Origin: an uncultured Collinsella sp.
Lineage (GTDB): Bacteria > Actinomycetota > Coriobacteriia > Coriobacteriales > Coriobacteriaceae
Assembly (NCBI GenBank): GCA_900547655.1
Contig: URHQ01000049.1
Coordinates: 1-15,879, forward strand
DNA length: 15,879 nt
Direction of reading: 5' to 3'
Positions 1 to 5,681 of this stretch are shown one piece after another. Positions within the stretch are counted from its first letter, which is position 1; the number at the start of each line of letters is the position of its first letter. A program made the position numbers and the translations under genes. The notes beneath the pieces are model-generated. The model saw only the letters and a list, made by a program, of their open reading frames with translations. It did no database searches and was not told where the DNA came from.

Positions 1-2
1 GA

Positions 3-200
3 TCCGGTTCCACCGGGCCGCGCGGCAAGGAGATATATTGCCAGACCGGAGGGGCGCCGTGGGCGGGAATTCCACTCTTCACAAGTCCTACACAATACAT
101 CGCTTCCTATATAAGTCATAGAAAGGCTGGTGCAGAAATACTGCACGTATCAGATGATGACCCTTCGGTTAAGAGATATATAAAGATCGGTCACCTGTAA
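3..200 (+). CDS. Partial CDS, C-terminal 65 residues, unknown function
   Basis: One plus-strand frame is open from the left edge to a TAA at 198-200, giving the last 65 residues of a protein whose start lies outside the window. The tail includes the stretches GAPWAGIPLFTSPTQYIAS and HVSDDDPSVKRYIKIGHL and has no obvious membrane segment. I do not recognise the family. Four ATA isoleucine codons in 65 are unlike the GC-rich codon use of the neighbouring ribosomal genes, so the gene may be acquired, or the frame may be open by chance. The other two plus frames close earlier (by about base 120). It converges on rplT. Confidence 0.4.
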   Translation, partial: SGSTGPRGKEIYCQTGGAPWAGIPLFTSPTQYIASYISHRKAGAEILHVSDDDPSVKRYIKIGHL

Positions 201-247
201 GTGTTTATCTACCCGCGCTTTTAGCAATGTAAACCAGCGCTTTCGAT
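201..247. other. Short intergenic gap between convergent genes
   Basis: The sequence between the partial left-edge ORF and the rplT terminator shows no gene. The heptamer GCGCTTT occurs twice in it. Upstream, inside the partial ORF, GTGCAG-AAATA-CTGCAC at 130-146 is a perfect 6-bp hairpin of unknown meaning. Confidence 0.4.
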
Positions 248-285
248 AAAAAAGGGGAGCGCCGCGCACAACGCGACACTCCCCT
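248..285 (-). terminator. Intrinsic terminator of infC-rpmI-rplT
   Basis: On the minus strand a 14-bp stem (arms 272-285 and 253-266, two G-U pairs) closes a 5-nt loop and is followed directly by six T (248-253, the last overlapping the stem). It starts 20 nt after the rplT stop codon, so it fits the end of the operon. The plus strand has no T-run after the hairpin, so it should act in one direction only. Confidence 0.9.
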
Positions 286-304
286 AGCGATTCAAGAGAA
301 TCTA

Positions 305-664
305 TTAGGCCTCGAGAGCCTTCTTGGCAATGGTAGCCAGCTCGTTGAAGGACTCGATGTCCTCGTAAGCCATCTGAGCCAGGACCTTGCGGTCGAGCTC
401 GATGCCGGCAACCTTCAGGCCGTGCATGAACTGAGAGTAAGAGATGTCGTTCAGACGAGCAGCAGCGTTGATACGAGTGATCCAGAGAGAACGGATCTCG
501 CGCTTCTTGTTGCGGCGATCACGATACTGATACTGCAGGGAGTGCTGGACCTGCTCTTTAGCATGCTTGTAAGTACGCGAAGCGGCACCGTAGTAACCCT
601 TCGCACGGTGCATAACGGTACGGCGCTTCTTCTTGGCGGCAACAGCGCGCTTAATACGTGCCAT
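305..664 (-). CDS. rplT: 50S ribosomal protein L20
   Basis: The 119-residue product is the normal length for bL20, an early-assembly 23S rRNA-binding protein of the large subunit. It shows the conserved basic N-terminus (KKKRRTVMHRAKGYYGAASR) and the family block RNKKREIRSLWITRINAAAR. The ATG at 664 is preceded by AGGAG (675-679) at 10 nt. It is the last gene of the infC-rpmI-rplT operon, 46 nt after rpmI, and is followed by a strong terminator. In Bacillus and E. coli L20 represses its own operon through an RNA leader; the structured leader upstream of infC here suggests the same. Confidence 0.97.
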   Translation of the reverse strand: MARIKRAVAAKKKRRTVMHRAKGYYGAASRTYKHAKEQVQHSLQYQYRDRRNKKREIRSLWITRINAAARLNDISYSQFMHGLKVAGIELDRKVLAQMAYEDIESFNELATIAKKALEA

Positions 665-710
665 GTTCTATCAACTCCTAGACGGTAAAACGAAAAACGG
701 GAAAACGAAC

Positions 711-902
711 TTAGGCGAGACGCGACTTGATGACCTTGCGGTCGGCAGCGGCGATCTCGGTCTCCTGACGGAAGCCACGCTTACGCTTGGTGGACTTCTT
801 GCTCAGGATGTGGCTCTTGAAAGCCTTGGCGCGCATAAGCTTGCCGGTACCAGTCTTGCGGAAACGCTTCTTGGTGCCGCTGTGGGACTTCATCTTAGGC
901 AT
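711..902 (-). CDS. rpmI: 50S ribosomal protein L35
   Basis: A 63-residue, strongly basic protein beginning [20 protein letters not shown], the signature N-terminus of bL35, a small structural protein of the large ribosomal subunit. Length matches the family (about 64). The ATG at 902 has AAGGAG (909-914) 6 nt upstream. It sits between infC (32 nt upstream) and rplT (46 nt downstream), the conserved bacterial order. Confidence 0.97.
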   Translation of the reverse strand: MPKMKSHSGTKKRFRKTGTGKLMRAKAFKSHILSKKSTKRKRGFRQETEIAAADRKVIKSRLA

Positions 903-934
903 GAAATACTCCTTAATCGGTTACAGAACACTAG

Positions 935-1489
935 TTACTTGGTATCGCTTGCCGCTTTATCCTCATCGAAGGCGCCCTTAATCGGGGCGAGCAGCATAAG
1001 CATGTTACGGCCTTCCATCTTAGGCTTGGACTCGACCGTAGCGTAAGGCTTGAGATCCTCGGCGAGGCGCTCGAGAACGTTAAGGCCCTGCTCCGGGTGA
1101 GCCATCTCACGGCCGCGGAACATGATGGTGATCTTAACGCGTGCGCCCTTCTTGAGGAAACGCAGAACGTGGCCCTTCTTGGTCTCGTAGTCGCCAACGT
1201 CGATCTTGGGTCGGAACTTCATTTCCTTGACCTCGACCTTGGACTGGTTCTTACGAGCAGCCTTGGCCTTCATGGCCTGCTGGTACTTGAACTTACCGTA
1301 GTCCATGACCTTGCAGACCGGCGGCTCCGCGTTGGGAGCGATCTCGACCAGGTCGAGACCCTGATCGTCGGCGACGCGCTGGGCATCGCGGATGGCGAAC
1401 AGGCCGAGCTGAGAGCCATCGACGCCAATCAAACGGCACGAAGATGCAGTGATCTCGTCGTTGATGCGGGTGTCATCAGACTTAGCTAT
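935..1489 (-). CDS. infC: Translation initiation factor IF-3, probable AUA start
   Basis: IF-3 binds the 30S subunit, prevents premature 50S joining and checks start-codon and initiator-tRNA pairing. The N-domain is marked by DDTRINDEI near the start and by IAPNAEPPVCKVMDYGKFKY; the C-domain by KEMKFRPKIDVGDYETK and the basic KKGARVKITIMFRGREMAH. An ATG lies in frame at 1502-1504, but it overlaps a perfect GGAGGT (1497-1502) and has no ribosome binding site of its own. GGAGGT is 7 nt before an in-frame ATA at 1489, so I place the start there (184 aa; 189 aa from the ATG). Rare start codons are typical of infC (AUU in E. coli) because IF-3 discriminates against them and so controls its own synthesis. 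The short C-terminal tail is acidic. Confidence 0.93.
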   Translation of the reverse strand: MAKSDDTRINDEITASSCRLIGVDGSQLGLFAIRDAQRVADDQGLDLVEIAPNAEPPVCKVMDYGKFKYQQAMKAKAARKNQSKVEVKEMKFRPKIDVGDYETKKGHVLRFLKKGARVKITIMFRGREMAHPEQGLNVLERLAEDLKPYATVESKPKMEGRNMLMLLAPIKGAFDEDKAASDTK

Positions 1490-1496
1490 TTTCCCT

Positions 1497-1502
1497 ACCT
1501 CC
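1497..1502 (-). promoter_or_regulatory. infC ribosome binding site that decides the start
   Basis: GGAGGT on the minus strand overlaps the ATG at 1502-1504 and lies 7 nt upstream of the ATA at 1487-1489. The ATG cannot use it; the ATA is ideally placed. This is the main evidence for a non-canonical IF-3 start. Confidence 0.75.
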
Positions 1503-1508
1503 ATTCAT

Positions 1509-1541
1509 AAAAAAATAACCCGGCGCTTCTCAGCAACCAGG
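1509..1541 (-). terminator. Leader attenuator hairpin before infC
   Basis: Minus-strand stem CCTGG/CCGGG (1537-1541 with 1519-1523) stacks, past a one-base bulge, on TGCT-GAGA-AGCG and is followed by TTATTTTTTT. The T-run ends about 5 nt before the in-frame ATG of infC, with no gene between this hairpin and the upstream tRNA terminators. A terminator inside the 5' leader is the arrangement of L20-controlled attenuation in Bacillus. The stem is modest and L20 binding is not shown. Confidence 0.65.
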
Positions 1542-1650
1542 TCGTACACATAGACTTCCTCGATTTGAGGAAGGTAATCTAAGTTGTATGACCAGTCAGC
1601 TGCTCATTAGCGCCAAAAGGTGGGAACCCTCGGGTTCCTCTTTAGGGCAT
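1537..1650 (-). promoter_or_regulatory. Structured 5' leader of the infC operon
   Basis: Three helices can be drawn on the minus strand. GGAACC-CGAG-GGTTCC lies at 1623-1638. CTTCCTC-AAATC-GAGGAAG lies at 1555-1573 (perfect, 7 bp). A long-range pairing joins GGTCATACA (1585-1593) to TGTACGACC (1540-1548), 8 of 9 pairs. The last one uses the first two bases of the attenuator stem, so the two folds exclude each other, as terminator and antiterminator would. The leader carries no convincing ORF. The controlling ligand, perhaps L20, is inferred. Confidence 0.5.
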
Positions 1651-1671
1651 TGCGGGAACAACGCCTTGCGA

Positions 1672-1700
1672 ATAATAACACGTACAGCGCGTTATCACAT
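1672..1700 (-). promoter_or_regulatory. Possible promoter of the infC operon
   Basis: A TATTAT -10 (1672-1677) lies 17 nt from a weak ATGTGA -35 (1695-1700), just downstream of the duplicated tRNA terminator and upstream of the leader hairpins. The -35 matches consensus at only three positions. Confidence 0.3.
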
Positions 1701-1706
1701 TACGTA

Positions 1707-1775
1707 CACGAAAAAGGGGGCCGCAACCCCCTTGAACGCTCACTTGCATGTATGGTGCCCGAGGCGAGACTCGAA
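1707..1775 (-). repeat. Direct repeat copy 1: displaced 3' end of tRNA-Leu plus terminator
   Basis: All 69 bp are identical to 1891-1959. In minus orientation it begins with the last 23 nt of tRNA-Leu including CCA (1753-1775), then trailer, then the hairpin terminator. No tRNA body precedes it: upstream of TTCGAGTCTCGCC the sequence is unrelated, so it is not a functional tRNA. Repeats of a tRNA 3' end are the usual mark of tRNA-targeting integration. Confidence 0.85.
1711..1733 (-). terminator. Second copy of the tRNA-Leu terminator
   Basis: Minus-strand AAGGGGG / CCCCCTT stem with loop TTGCGG and a TTTTT tail, identical to the one directly after tRNA-Leu. It lies just upstream of the infC promoter region and would insulate it from read-through. 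Confidence 0.75.
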
Positions 1776-1890
1776 GGGCCTTCGCTTCGCGAAGCCCCGG
1801 GCTTCGGACGCGCGGCGCCCTCGCCACGCGCCGCTACAAACAGGCCGCAGGCCTGTTTGCTTAACGCTTCGCGCGCTCACGCGAGTTCGG
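1776..1890. other. 115-bp palindrome-rich spacer between the tRNA-end repeats
   Basis: This segment separates the two 69-bp repeats and encodes nothing I recognise. It holds a perfect 10-bp inverted repeat CAAACAGGCC/GGCCTGTTTG (1837-1846, 1850-1859, 3-nt loop) and GAAGCC-CCG-GGCTTC near 1790-1805. It could be what is left of an excised or deleted element, or an unrelated insertion. Confidence 0.6.
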
Positions 1891-1959
1891 CACGAAAAAG
1901 GGGGCCGCAACCCCCTTGAACGCTCACTTGCATGTATGGTGCCCGAGGCGAGACTCGAA
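1891..1959 (-). repeat. Direct repeat copy 2: 3' end of intact tRNA-Leu plus terminator
   Basis: The copy joined to the complete tRNA. It matches 1707-1775 over 69 bp and diverges at 1960 (C against G at 1776) and at 1890 (G against A at 1706). The shared block covers T-loop, T-stem 3' side, acceptor 3' strand, CCA, trailer and terminator. Confidence 0.85.
1895..1917 (-). terminator. Terminator of tRNA-Leu
   Basis: AAGGGGG / CCCCCTT stem (7 bp), loop TTGCGG, then TTTTT on the minus strand, 19 nt after the tRNA CCA end. Confidence 0.85.
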
Positions 1960-2024
1960 CTCGCACGTTGTTGCCAACGGTGGATTTTGAGTCCACTGCG
2001 TCTGCCAATTCCGCCACTCGGGCA
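1937..2024 (-). tRNA. tRNA-Leu(CAA), CCA encoded
   Basis: The 88-nt minus-strand gene folds as a class II tRNA. Acceptor TGCCCGA (2018-2024) pairs with TCGGGCA (1940-1946). The anticodon stem is GTGGA/TCCAC with loop CTCAAAA, giving anticodon CAA (1987-1989), which reads the leucine codon UUG. The long variable arm CGTTG-GCAA-CAACG and T-arm GCGAG-TTCGAGT-CTCGC follow. CCA (1937-1939) is genomic. The long variable arm and A-rich anticodon loop fit leucine. Its 3' end is duplicated downstream. Confidence 0.95.
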
Positions 2025-2062
2025 CGCAATGCGTGAGTTAGTTTATCACAGCTTTCTACCGA

Positions 2063-3496
2063 TTAGTCCGAAAATGGAACTTCGAGCATTTCGATGAGTT
2101 CGACCGTGCGGAGCATCTCGCGCTGACGGCATCCGCGACCGTCGACCGAAGCCTCACCCATCTGGTTATCGTAAGGGTCCTCGCGCATGCCGTCGAAAGA
2201 GGGCTCAAACTCTGCCTGGAATCGATTGTTGGCCACCATACGCCACGGGTCGAGATTGCCAAAGTAGTGACGGCGGCGCCACTCCTCCCCCATCCTGCGA
2301 GCAGAAGATCCAAATGACACGTCGGCGTTGAGCCAACCGGTCTGCGGCGTATAGAACTCTGCCCAGTCGTGCGACCCCACCGAATCGGGCGCAACGTACA
2401 GGCCGCTCTGCCAACGGGCAGGCACGCCCGCGATACGGCACATGGTGATAAACGTGAGCGCCATAACGCCGCAATCGCCGCGGAGCGAATGCGCGCAGTC
2501 ATCGGCAATAGATCCCAAAAGCAAGTACGGCGGCTGATAGCGATAGTCGACATACTGCGTCAGATAATCATAGATAGCACGGGCGCGATCGAGCGGATCC
2601 TCGAGTCCGTCAACAACACCGGCCGTCAGCTGCAGCAGATACGGCGTGAATGCAATGTGCGGACGGTCCTCGGAAATATCCTCGGGCAGAGGCGCGTCCA
2701 TACGCGGATGAACCGGAAGTGCGCCACCGTAGACATCACAATAAGCAGCATCGATGTGATAACGATAGGTCACCGAGAATGAGCGTTCACTCGAAGAAGA
2801 CCACGAGGCGGTACGTGCCGAAGCGTTCGCGGGAGCAACAGCACCCTCCGGCGTCATGTCGAGAATCTCGACCCGAGACTGCTGGCGGCAGGTGGCGGCA
2901 ACGGGAAGCCAAGCGCAAACGGTCTCCCCCTCCAGAGCGCCGGGGACAGACACGGACGCTTTAAGCGTAATGACGCGAGCCAATCCGTTTTGCGACTCCA
3001 TCTCCTTGAGCATTTCGTTGCGCAGTGCAATTCCGTCCGTAGGATCGGGACGCATGCCGGGAACCTCTTTGGGATATACGCGAAGCGAATCGAGGAAGTT
3101 GTCGAGAACGAACAGTTCGCCATCGATAAAGCGCCAGTCAATACGTTTACGATTAATCAGGTCATCAAACTGCTCTTCGGTAAACTCTGGCCACTCCTCG
3201 CGAATCATCGCAATAGCTCGATCACGCGACACCGAAAAATGAAGCGGCGTCTCGAGTATGCGATACCGCTCGGCACGAACACAAGCAGCCAGCGAAGGCT
3301 CGGGGTTCTGCTCCAAAAGGCGATCGCAGGCAGCAACAGCCTGCGTCAAATACCCCGCATCCTTAAGACGAAGAATCTCGGGCGGCAGTCCAACATCGAG
3401 ATGACGAAAGTCATCACAGCAAACATCAACAGAGCAACCAACAGGACCCTCGTCAATAACCTTCCCATCCGAAGGCAGTACATTAATAACAGCCAT
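2063..3496 (-). CDS. Transglutaminase-like (papain-fold) domain protein, cytosolic
   Basis: A 477-residue protein. The C-terminal half carries the transglutaminase core: Cys342 in RGDCGVMALTF, followed by CRIAGVPARW; His376 in GSHDWAEFY; Asp392 in GWLNADVSFG. These are the Cys-His-Asp triad of the family, whose members act as amide-cleaving or cross-linking enzymes. The substrate cannot be read from sequence. The N-terminal 100 residues contain a helical, repeat-like stretch. There is no signal peptide or membrane segment, unlike many bacterial transglutaminase-fold proteins. I chose the ATG at 3496, 7 nt from GGAG (3504-3507). An upstream in-frame GTG at 3514 overlaps that site and has none of its own. 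It stands alone between tRNA-Leu and the 3604-3828 repeats. Confidence 0.85.
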   Translation of the reverse strand: MAVINVLPSDGKVIDEGPVGCSVDVCCDDFRHLDVGLPPEILRLKDAGYLTQAVAACDRLLEQNPEPSLAACVRAERYRILETPLHFSVSRDRAIAMIREEWPEFTEEQFDDLINRKRIDWRFIDGELFVLDNFLDSLRVYPKEVPGMRPDPTDGIALRNEMLKEMESQNGLARVITLKASVSVPGALEGETVCAWLPVAATCRQQSRVEILDMTPEGAVAPANASARTASWSSSSERSFSVTYRYHIDAAYCDVYGGALPVHPRMDAPLPEDISEDRPHIAFTPYLLQLTAGVVDGLEDPLDRARAIYDYLTQYVDYRYQPPYLLLGSIADDCAHSLRGDCGVMALTFITMCRIAGVPARWQSGLYVAPDSVGSHDWAEFYTPQTGWLNADVSFGSSARRMGEEWRRRHYFGNLDPWRMVANNRFQAEFEPSFDGMREDPYDNQMGEASVDGRGCRQREMLRTVELIEMLEVPFSD

Positions 3497-3531
3497 ACCA
3501 AAACTCCAAGTCACTAGAACGCTTGAAGCCC

Positions 3532-3560
3532 ATTGTAGCGAGATAAAAAGAAAGCCCCAA
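3532..3560 (-). promoter_or_regulatory. Probable promoter of the transglutaminase gene
   Basis: TACAAT -10 (3532-3537) and TTGGGG -35 (3555-3560) with a 17-nt spacer, about 35 nt upstream of the start codon. Confidence 0.5.
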
Positions 3561-3603
3561 TAAAGGAACTCTCAACACCGATAAACGGTACCTAGAAAAA
3601 ATG

Positions 3604-3692
3604 AATTCAGCCCAGTAACCCTGTAGCGAGTTAACGAAGGAGGCCCCGTTTCCCCAGAGCTGATTCCGTCGCGCGACTTCTGGTGAAGCCAG
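3604..3692. repeat. Intergenic repeat copy A (truncated)
   Basis: An 89-bp unit related to copy B about 99 bp on. Both run AATTCAG - GTAACCCTG - TTAA/ACGAAGG - GGCCCCGT - GCGCGACTTCTGG - GAAGCCAG, with scattered changes and small indels. Copy A lacks the right half that in B completes a long hairpin. Confidence 0.7.
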
Positions 3693-3702
3693 TAGCCACC
3701 TT

Positions 3703-3828
3703 AATTCAGACTCGTAACCCTGCGGCGTTAAACGAAGGAAGCCCCGTCCCCCGGAACTGTTTCCTTGGCGCGACTTCTGGCGAAGCCAGGTGAGCGCAAA
3801 GGAAACAGTGTAGGGAGACGGGGCTTCC
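3703..3828. repeat. Intergenic repeat copy B forming a long hairpin
   Basis: The second unit continues into a right arm and folds over 3737-3828. The outer stem GGAAGCCCCGTC / GACGGGGCTTCC is 12 bp perfect. The next stem ACTGTTTCCTT / AAGGAAACAGT (3756-3766, 3799-3809) is 11 bp perfect. Then come GCGC/GCGC and an apical CTGGC-GAA-GCCAG. It lies 20 bp after the fba stop and could end fba transcription, although only a weak T-rich stretch (TTCGTTT) follows on the minus strand. It resembles a mobile palindromic repeat more than a plain terminator. Confidence 0.75.
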
Positions 3829-3848
3829 GGCGGGAAGTTTAGCGACGC

Positions 3849-4715
3849 TTACGCCTTGTTGACGGAGCCAAACTCCTCCATGAGCTCCTTGGTGCGGGCA
3901 ACGATGTTGTCGCGACCAGGCTTGAGGAGCTTGCGGGGGTCAAAGCCCTTGCCCTGCTGATCCTTGCCAGCCTCGATGTACTCGCGAACGCCCTTGGCAA
4001 AGACGAGCTGCAGATCGGTGTTGACGTTGATCTTGGAGATACCCAGGGAGATGGCCTTCTTGATCTGATCCTCGGGGATGCCGGTGCCACCGTGCAGAAC
4101 GAGGGGCAGGTCGCCGGTCTGAGCCTTGATCTCGCCCAGACGCTCGAAGGAAAGGCCAGCCCAGTCGGCAGGGTACACGCCGTGGATGTTGCCGATACCG
4201 CAAGCGAGGAAGTCGACGCCCAGGTCAGCAATCTGCTTGCACTCAGCAGGATCAGCGAGCTCGCCGCTGGAGGTCACGCCGTCCTCGGTGCCGCCGATGC
4301 CGCCGACCTCGGCCTCGATGGACATGCCCTTGGAGTGGGCAAGCTCAACGAGCTCCTTGGTGCGGTCGAGGTTAAGCTGGAAGGTCTCCTCGTGAGAGCC
4401 GTCATACATGATGGACGTAAAGCCGGCCTCGATGCACTTGAAGCAGTCCTCGTAAGAACCGTGATCGAGGTGAAGGGCGACGGGAACGGTAACGCCCGTG
4501 GCCTCGACGGCAGCCTTGACCATGTCGGCGCAGACCTTGAAACCGCCCATCCACTTAGCGGCACCAGCGGTGCACTGAAGGATCAGCGGAGACTTGGCCT
4601 CCTCGGCGGCCTGGAGAATAGCCAGGGTCCACTCGAGGTTGTTGGTGTTGAAGGCACCGAGACCGTACTTGCCGGCCTCGGCCTTCTTGAGCATGTCTGC
4701 TGCGTTGACGAGCAT
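3849..4715 (-). CDS. fba: Class II fructose-1,6-bisphosphate aldolase
   Basis: A 288-residue zinc-dependent aldolase that reversibly splits fructose 1,6-bisphosphate into dihydroxyacetone phosphate and glyceraldehyde 3-phosphate in glycolysis. Visible are LHLDHG (catalytic Asp84, zinc ligand His85), YDGSHEE (104-110), zinc ligands His178 in GNIHG and His208 in LHGGTG, and the phosphate-binding NVNTD (230-234). Length and motifs fit the compact FbaA/GatY-KbaY type, so a tagatose-bisphosphate aldolase role is a lesser alternative; no other sugar genes are adjacent. The ATG at 4715 has AGGAGG (4724-4729) 8 nt upstream. It appears to be monocistronic, with the large palindromic repeat right after its stop. 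Confidence 0.95.
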   Translation of the reverse strand: MLVNAADMLKKAEAGKYGLGAFNTNNLEWTLAILQAAEEAKSPLILQCTAGAAKWMGGFKVCADMVKAAVEATGVTVPVALHLDHGSYEDCFKCIEAGFTSIMYDGSHEETFQLNLDRTKELVELAHSKGMSIEAEVGGIGGTEDGVTSSGELADPAECKQIADLGVDFLACGIGNIHGVYPADWAGLSFERLGEIKAQTGDLPLVLHGGTGIPEDQIKKAISLGISKINVNTDLQLVFAKGVREYIEAGKDQQGKGFDPRKLLKPGRDNIVARTKELMEEFGSVNKA

Positions 4716-4780
4716 AAAAGAAACCTCCTATAAGGTTGCTCCGATAACGCCTGAGATTTTACCACGACATACCCGAGCAT

Positions 4781-4792
4781 AAACGTTCGTTT
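4781..4792. promoter_or_regulatory. Small dyad upstream of fba
   Basis: AAACG-TT-CGTTT is a 12-bp inverted repeat about 65 bp upstream of the fba start, overlapping a spaced direct repeat GTTC-GTTT-GTTC. A -10-like TAAAAT lies closer to the gene. It may be an operator; no regulator can be named. The rest of the 4716-4909 gap shows no gene. Confidence 0.25.
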
Positions 4793-4909
4793 GTTCACGA
4801 ATACCATCCGATTGGACAAATTTTGACCGTTTGCCCCACAGAATCGACCCACTGGGGAAAATAGCTTGACGATTGACCGGTCTTCGTGGTTCGAAAGACG
4901 GCTTCGAGC

Positions 4910-5599
4910 CTACATCTGCATAAACGGGTTCTGCATAAGTTCGCGCGCCATCGTGGTCGAATCGCCATGGCCCGTCAAGCAAACGGTATCGGGCGGAAGC
5001 ATCTTGGCAAGTTTGGAGAGCGAGCACATAATCGCCGCCTCGTCACCGCCGGAAAGATCGGTACGACCGTGGCTGCCCGGGAAAAGCGTGTCGCCCACAA
5101 AGGCGATGTTCCCCTGCTCGGTCGCGGCGAACAGGACGATGCCGCCCGGCGTATGCCCCGGCGCCTCGATCACCTGCAGGCAGACGTCGCCCACCTCGAT
5201 TGTATCGCCCTCGGCAAGCAAACGCGTCGGCTCACCCGGATCGGGCGTCTCGATACCCCACATGGCGCGCTGCTCCTCGATATTTGCGCGAGGTACCGTC
5301 ACGTCCTTAGCGCACAACTCATATAGTGCGCTGTCGCCAACGACAGCTCGAACCCCGGCAACCCCGCCAACATGGTCGGCATGACCGTGCGTGCAGACAG
5401 AGCCGAGTACGCGCACCTCGGGATGCGCGGTGTGGATATGCTCCACAAGACGCTCGCCCTCCCACGCCGGATCGACGATTAAGCACTCGTCATTCGAAAT
5501 CACGGCGTAGCTGTTGGTCTGAATCGGGCCGTTGACGAGCGCCTCAATCGAAGCCGCGCCTCGGGGTGTCAGGTCCAAAGTCATATCGTCCACGCGCAT
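4910..5599 (-). CDS. MBL-fold metallohydrolase, glyoxalase II-like
   Basis: A 229-residue cytosolic metallo-beta-lactamase-fold protein. Metal ligands are His71, His73, Asp75 and His76 in THGHADHVGG, His149 in APGHTPGG, Asp170 in FVGDTLF and His211 in TGHG: the complete two-metal set of the hydroxyacylglutathione-hydrolase-like group, which hydrolyses thioesters. The true substrate is unknown. MBL genes of this type commonly follow relA (with dtd) in Gram-positive bacteria, as here without dtd. AAGGAGG (5602-5608) is only 2 nt from the ATG at 5599 but 8 nt from an in-frame GTG at 5593, so the real start may be that GTG (227 aa). A hairpin sits just upstream of this site. Confidence 0.88.
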   Translation of the reverse strand: MRVDDMTLDLTPRGAASIEALVNGPIQTNSYAVISNDECLIVDPAWEGERLVEHIHTAHPEVRVLGSVCTHGHADHVGGVAGVRAVVGDSALYELCAKDVTVPRANIEEQRAMWGIETPDPGEPTRLLAEGDTIEVGDVCLQVIEAPGHTPGGIVLFAATEQGNIAFVGDTLFPGSHGRTDLSGGDEAAIMCSLSKLAKMLPPDTVCLTGHGDSTTMARELMQNPFMQM

Positions 5600-5610
5600 A
5601 CCCTCCTTCT

Positions 5611-5648
5611 AAAATACGTTCGAGGCACCAAGCGATGCCTCGAACGTA
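5611..5648 (-). terminator. Hairpin terminator between relA and the MBL gene
   Basis: A perfect 13-bp stem TACGTTCGAGGCA / TGCCTCGAACGTA (5636-5648, 5615-5627) with an 8-nt loop is followed by TTTT on the minus strand. It lies 34 nt after the relA stop. The MBL ribosome binding site begins only 3 nt after the T-run, so it could work as a partial terminator or processing site as well as an end point. Confidence 0.7.
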
Positions 5649-5681
5649 ACCAATATCTATGATGCTGAGAGGCTCTCGCAC

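Noticed and set aside
1753..1775. A second tRNA-Leu gene
   Set aside because: Only the 3' 23 nt are present; no D-arm, anticodon arm or 5' acceptor strand.
1707..1959. Possible CRISPR or tandem array from the 69-bp repeats
   Set aside because: There are only two copies, and the content is a tRNA end and terminator, not a CRISPR repeat.
1588..2097. Plus-strand ORF of 169 codons over the tRNA and repeats
   Set aside because: It reads through tRNA-Leu, both terminators and the duplicated block in the antisense direction, so it is not a gene.
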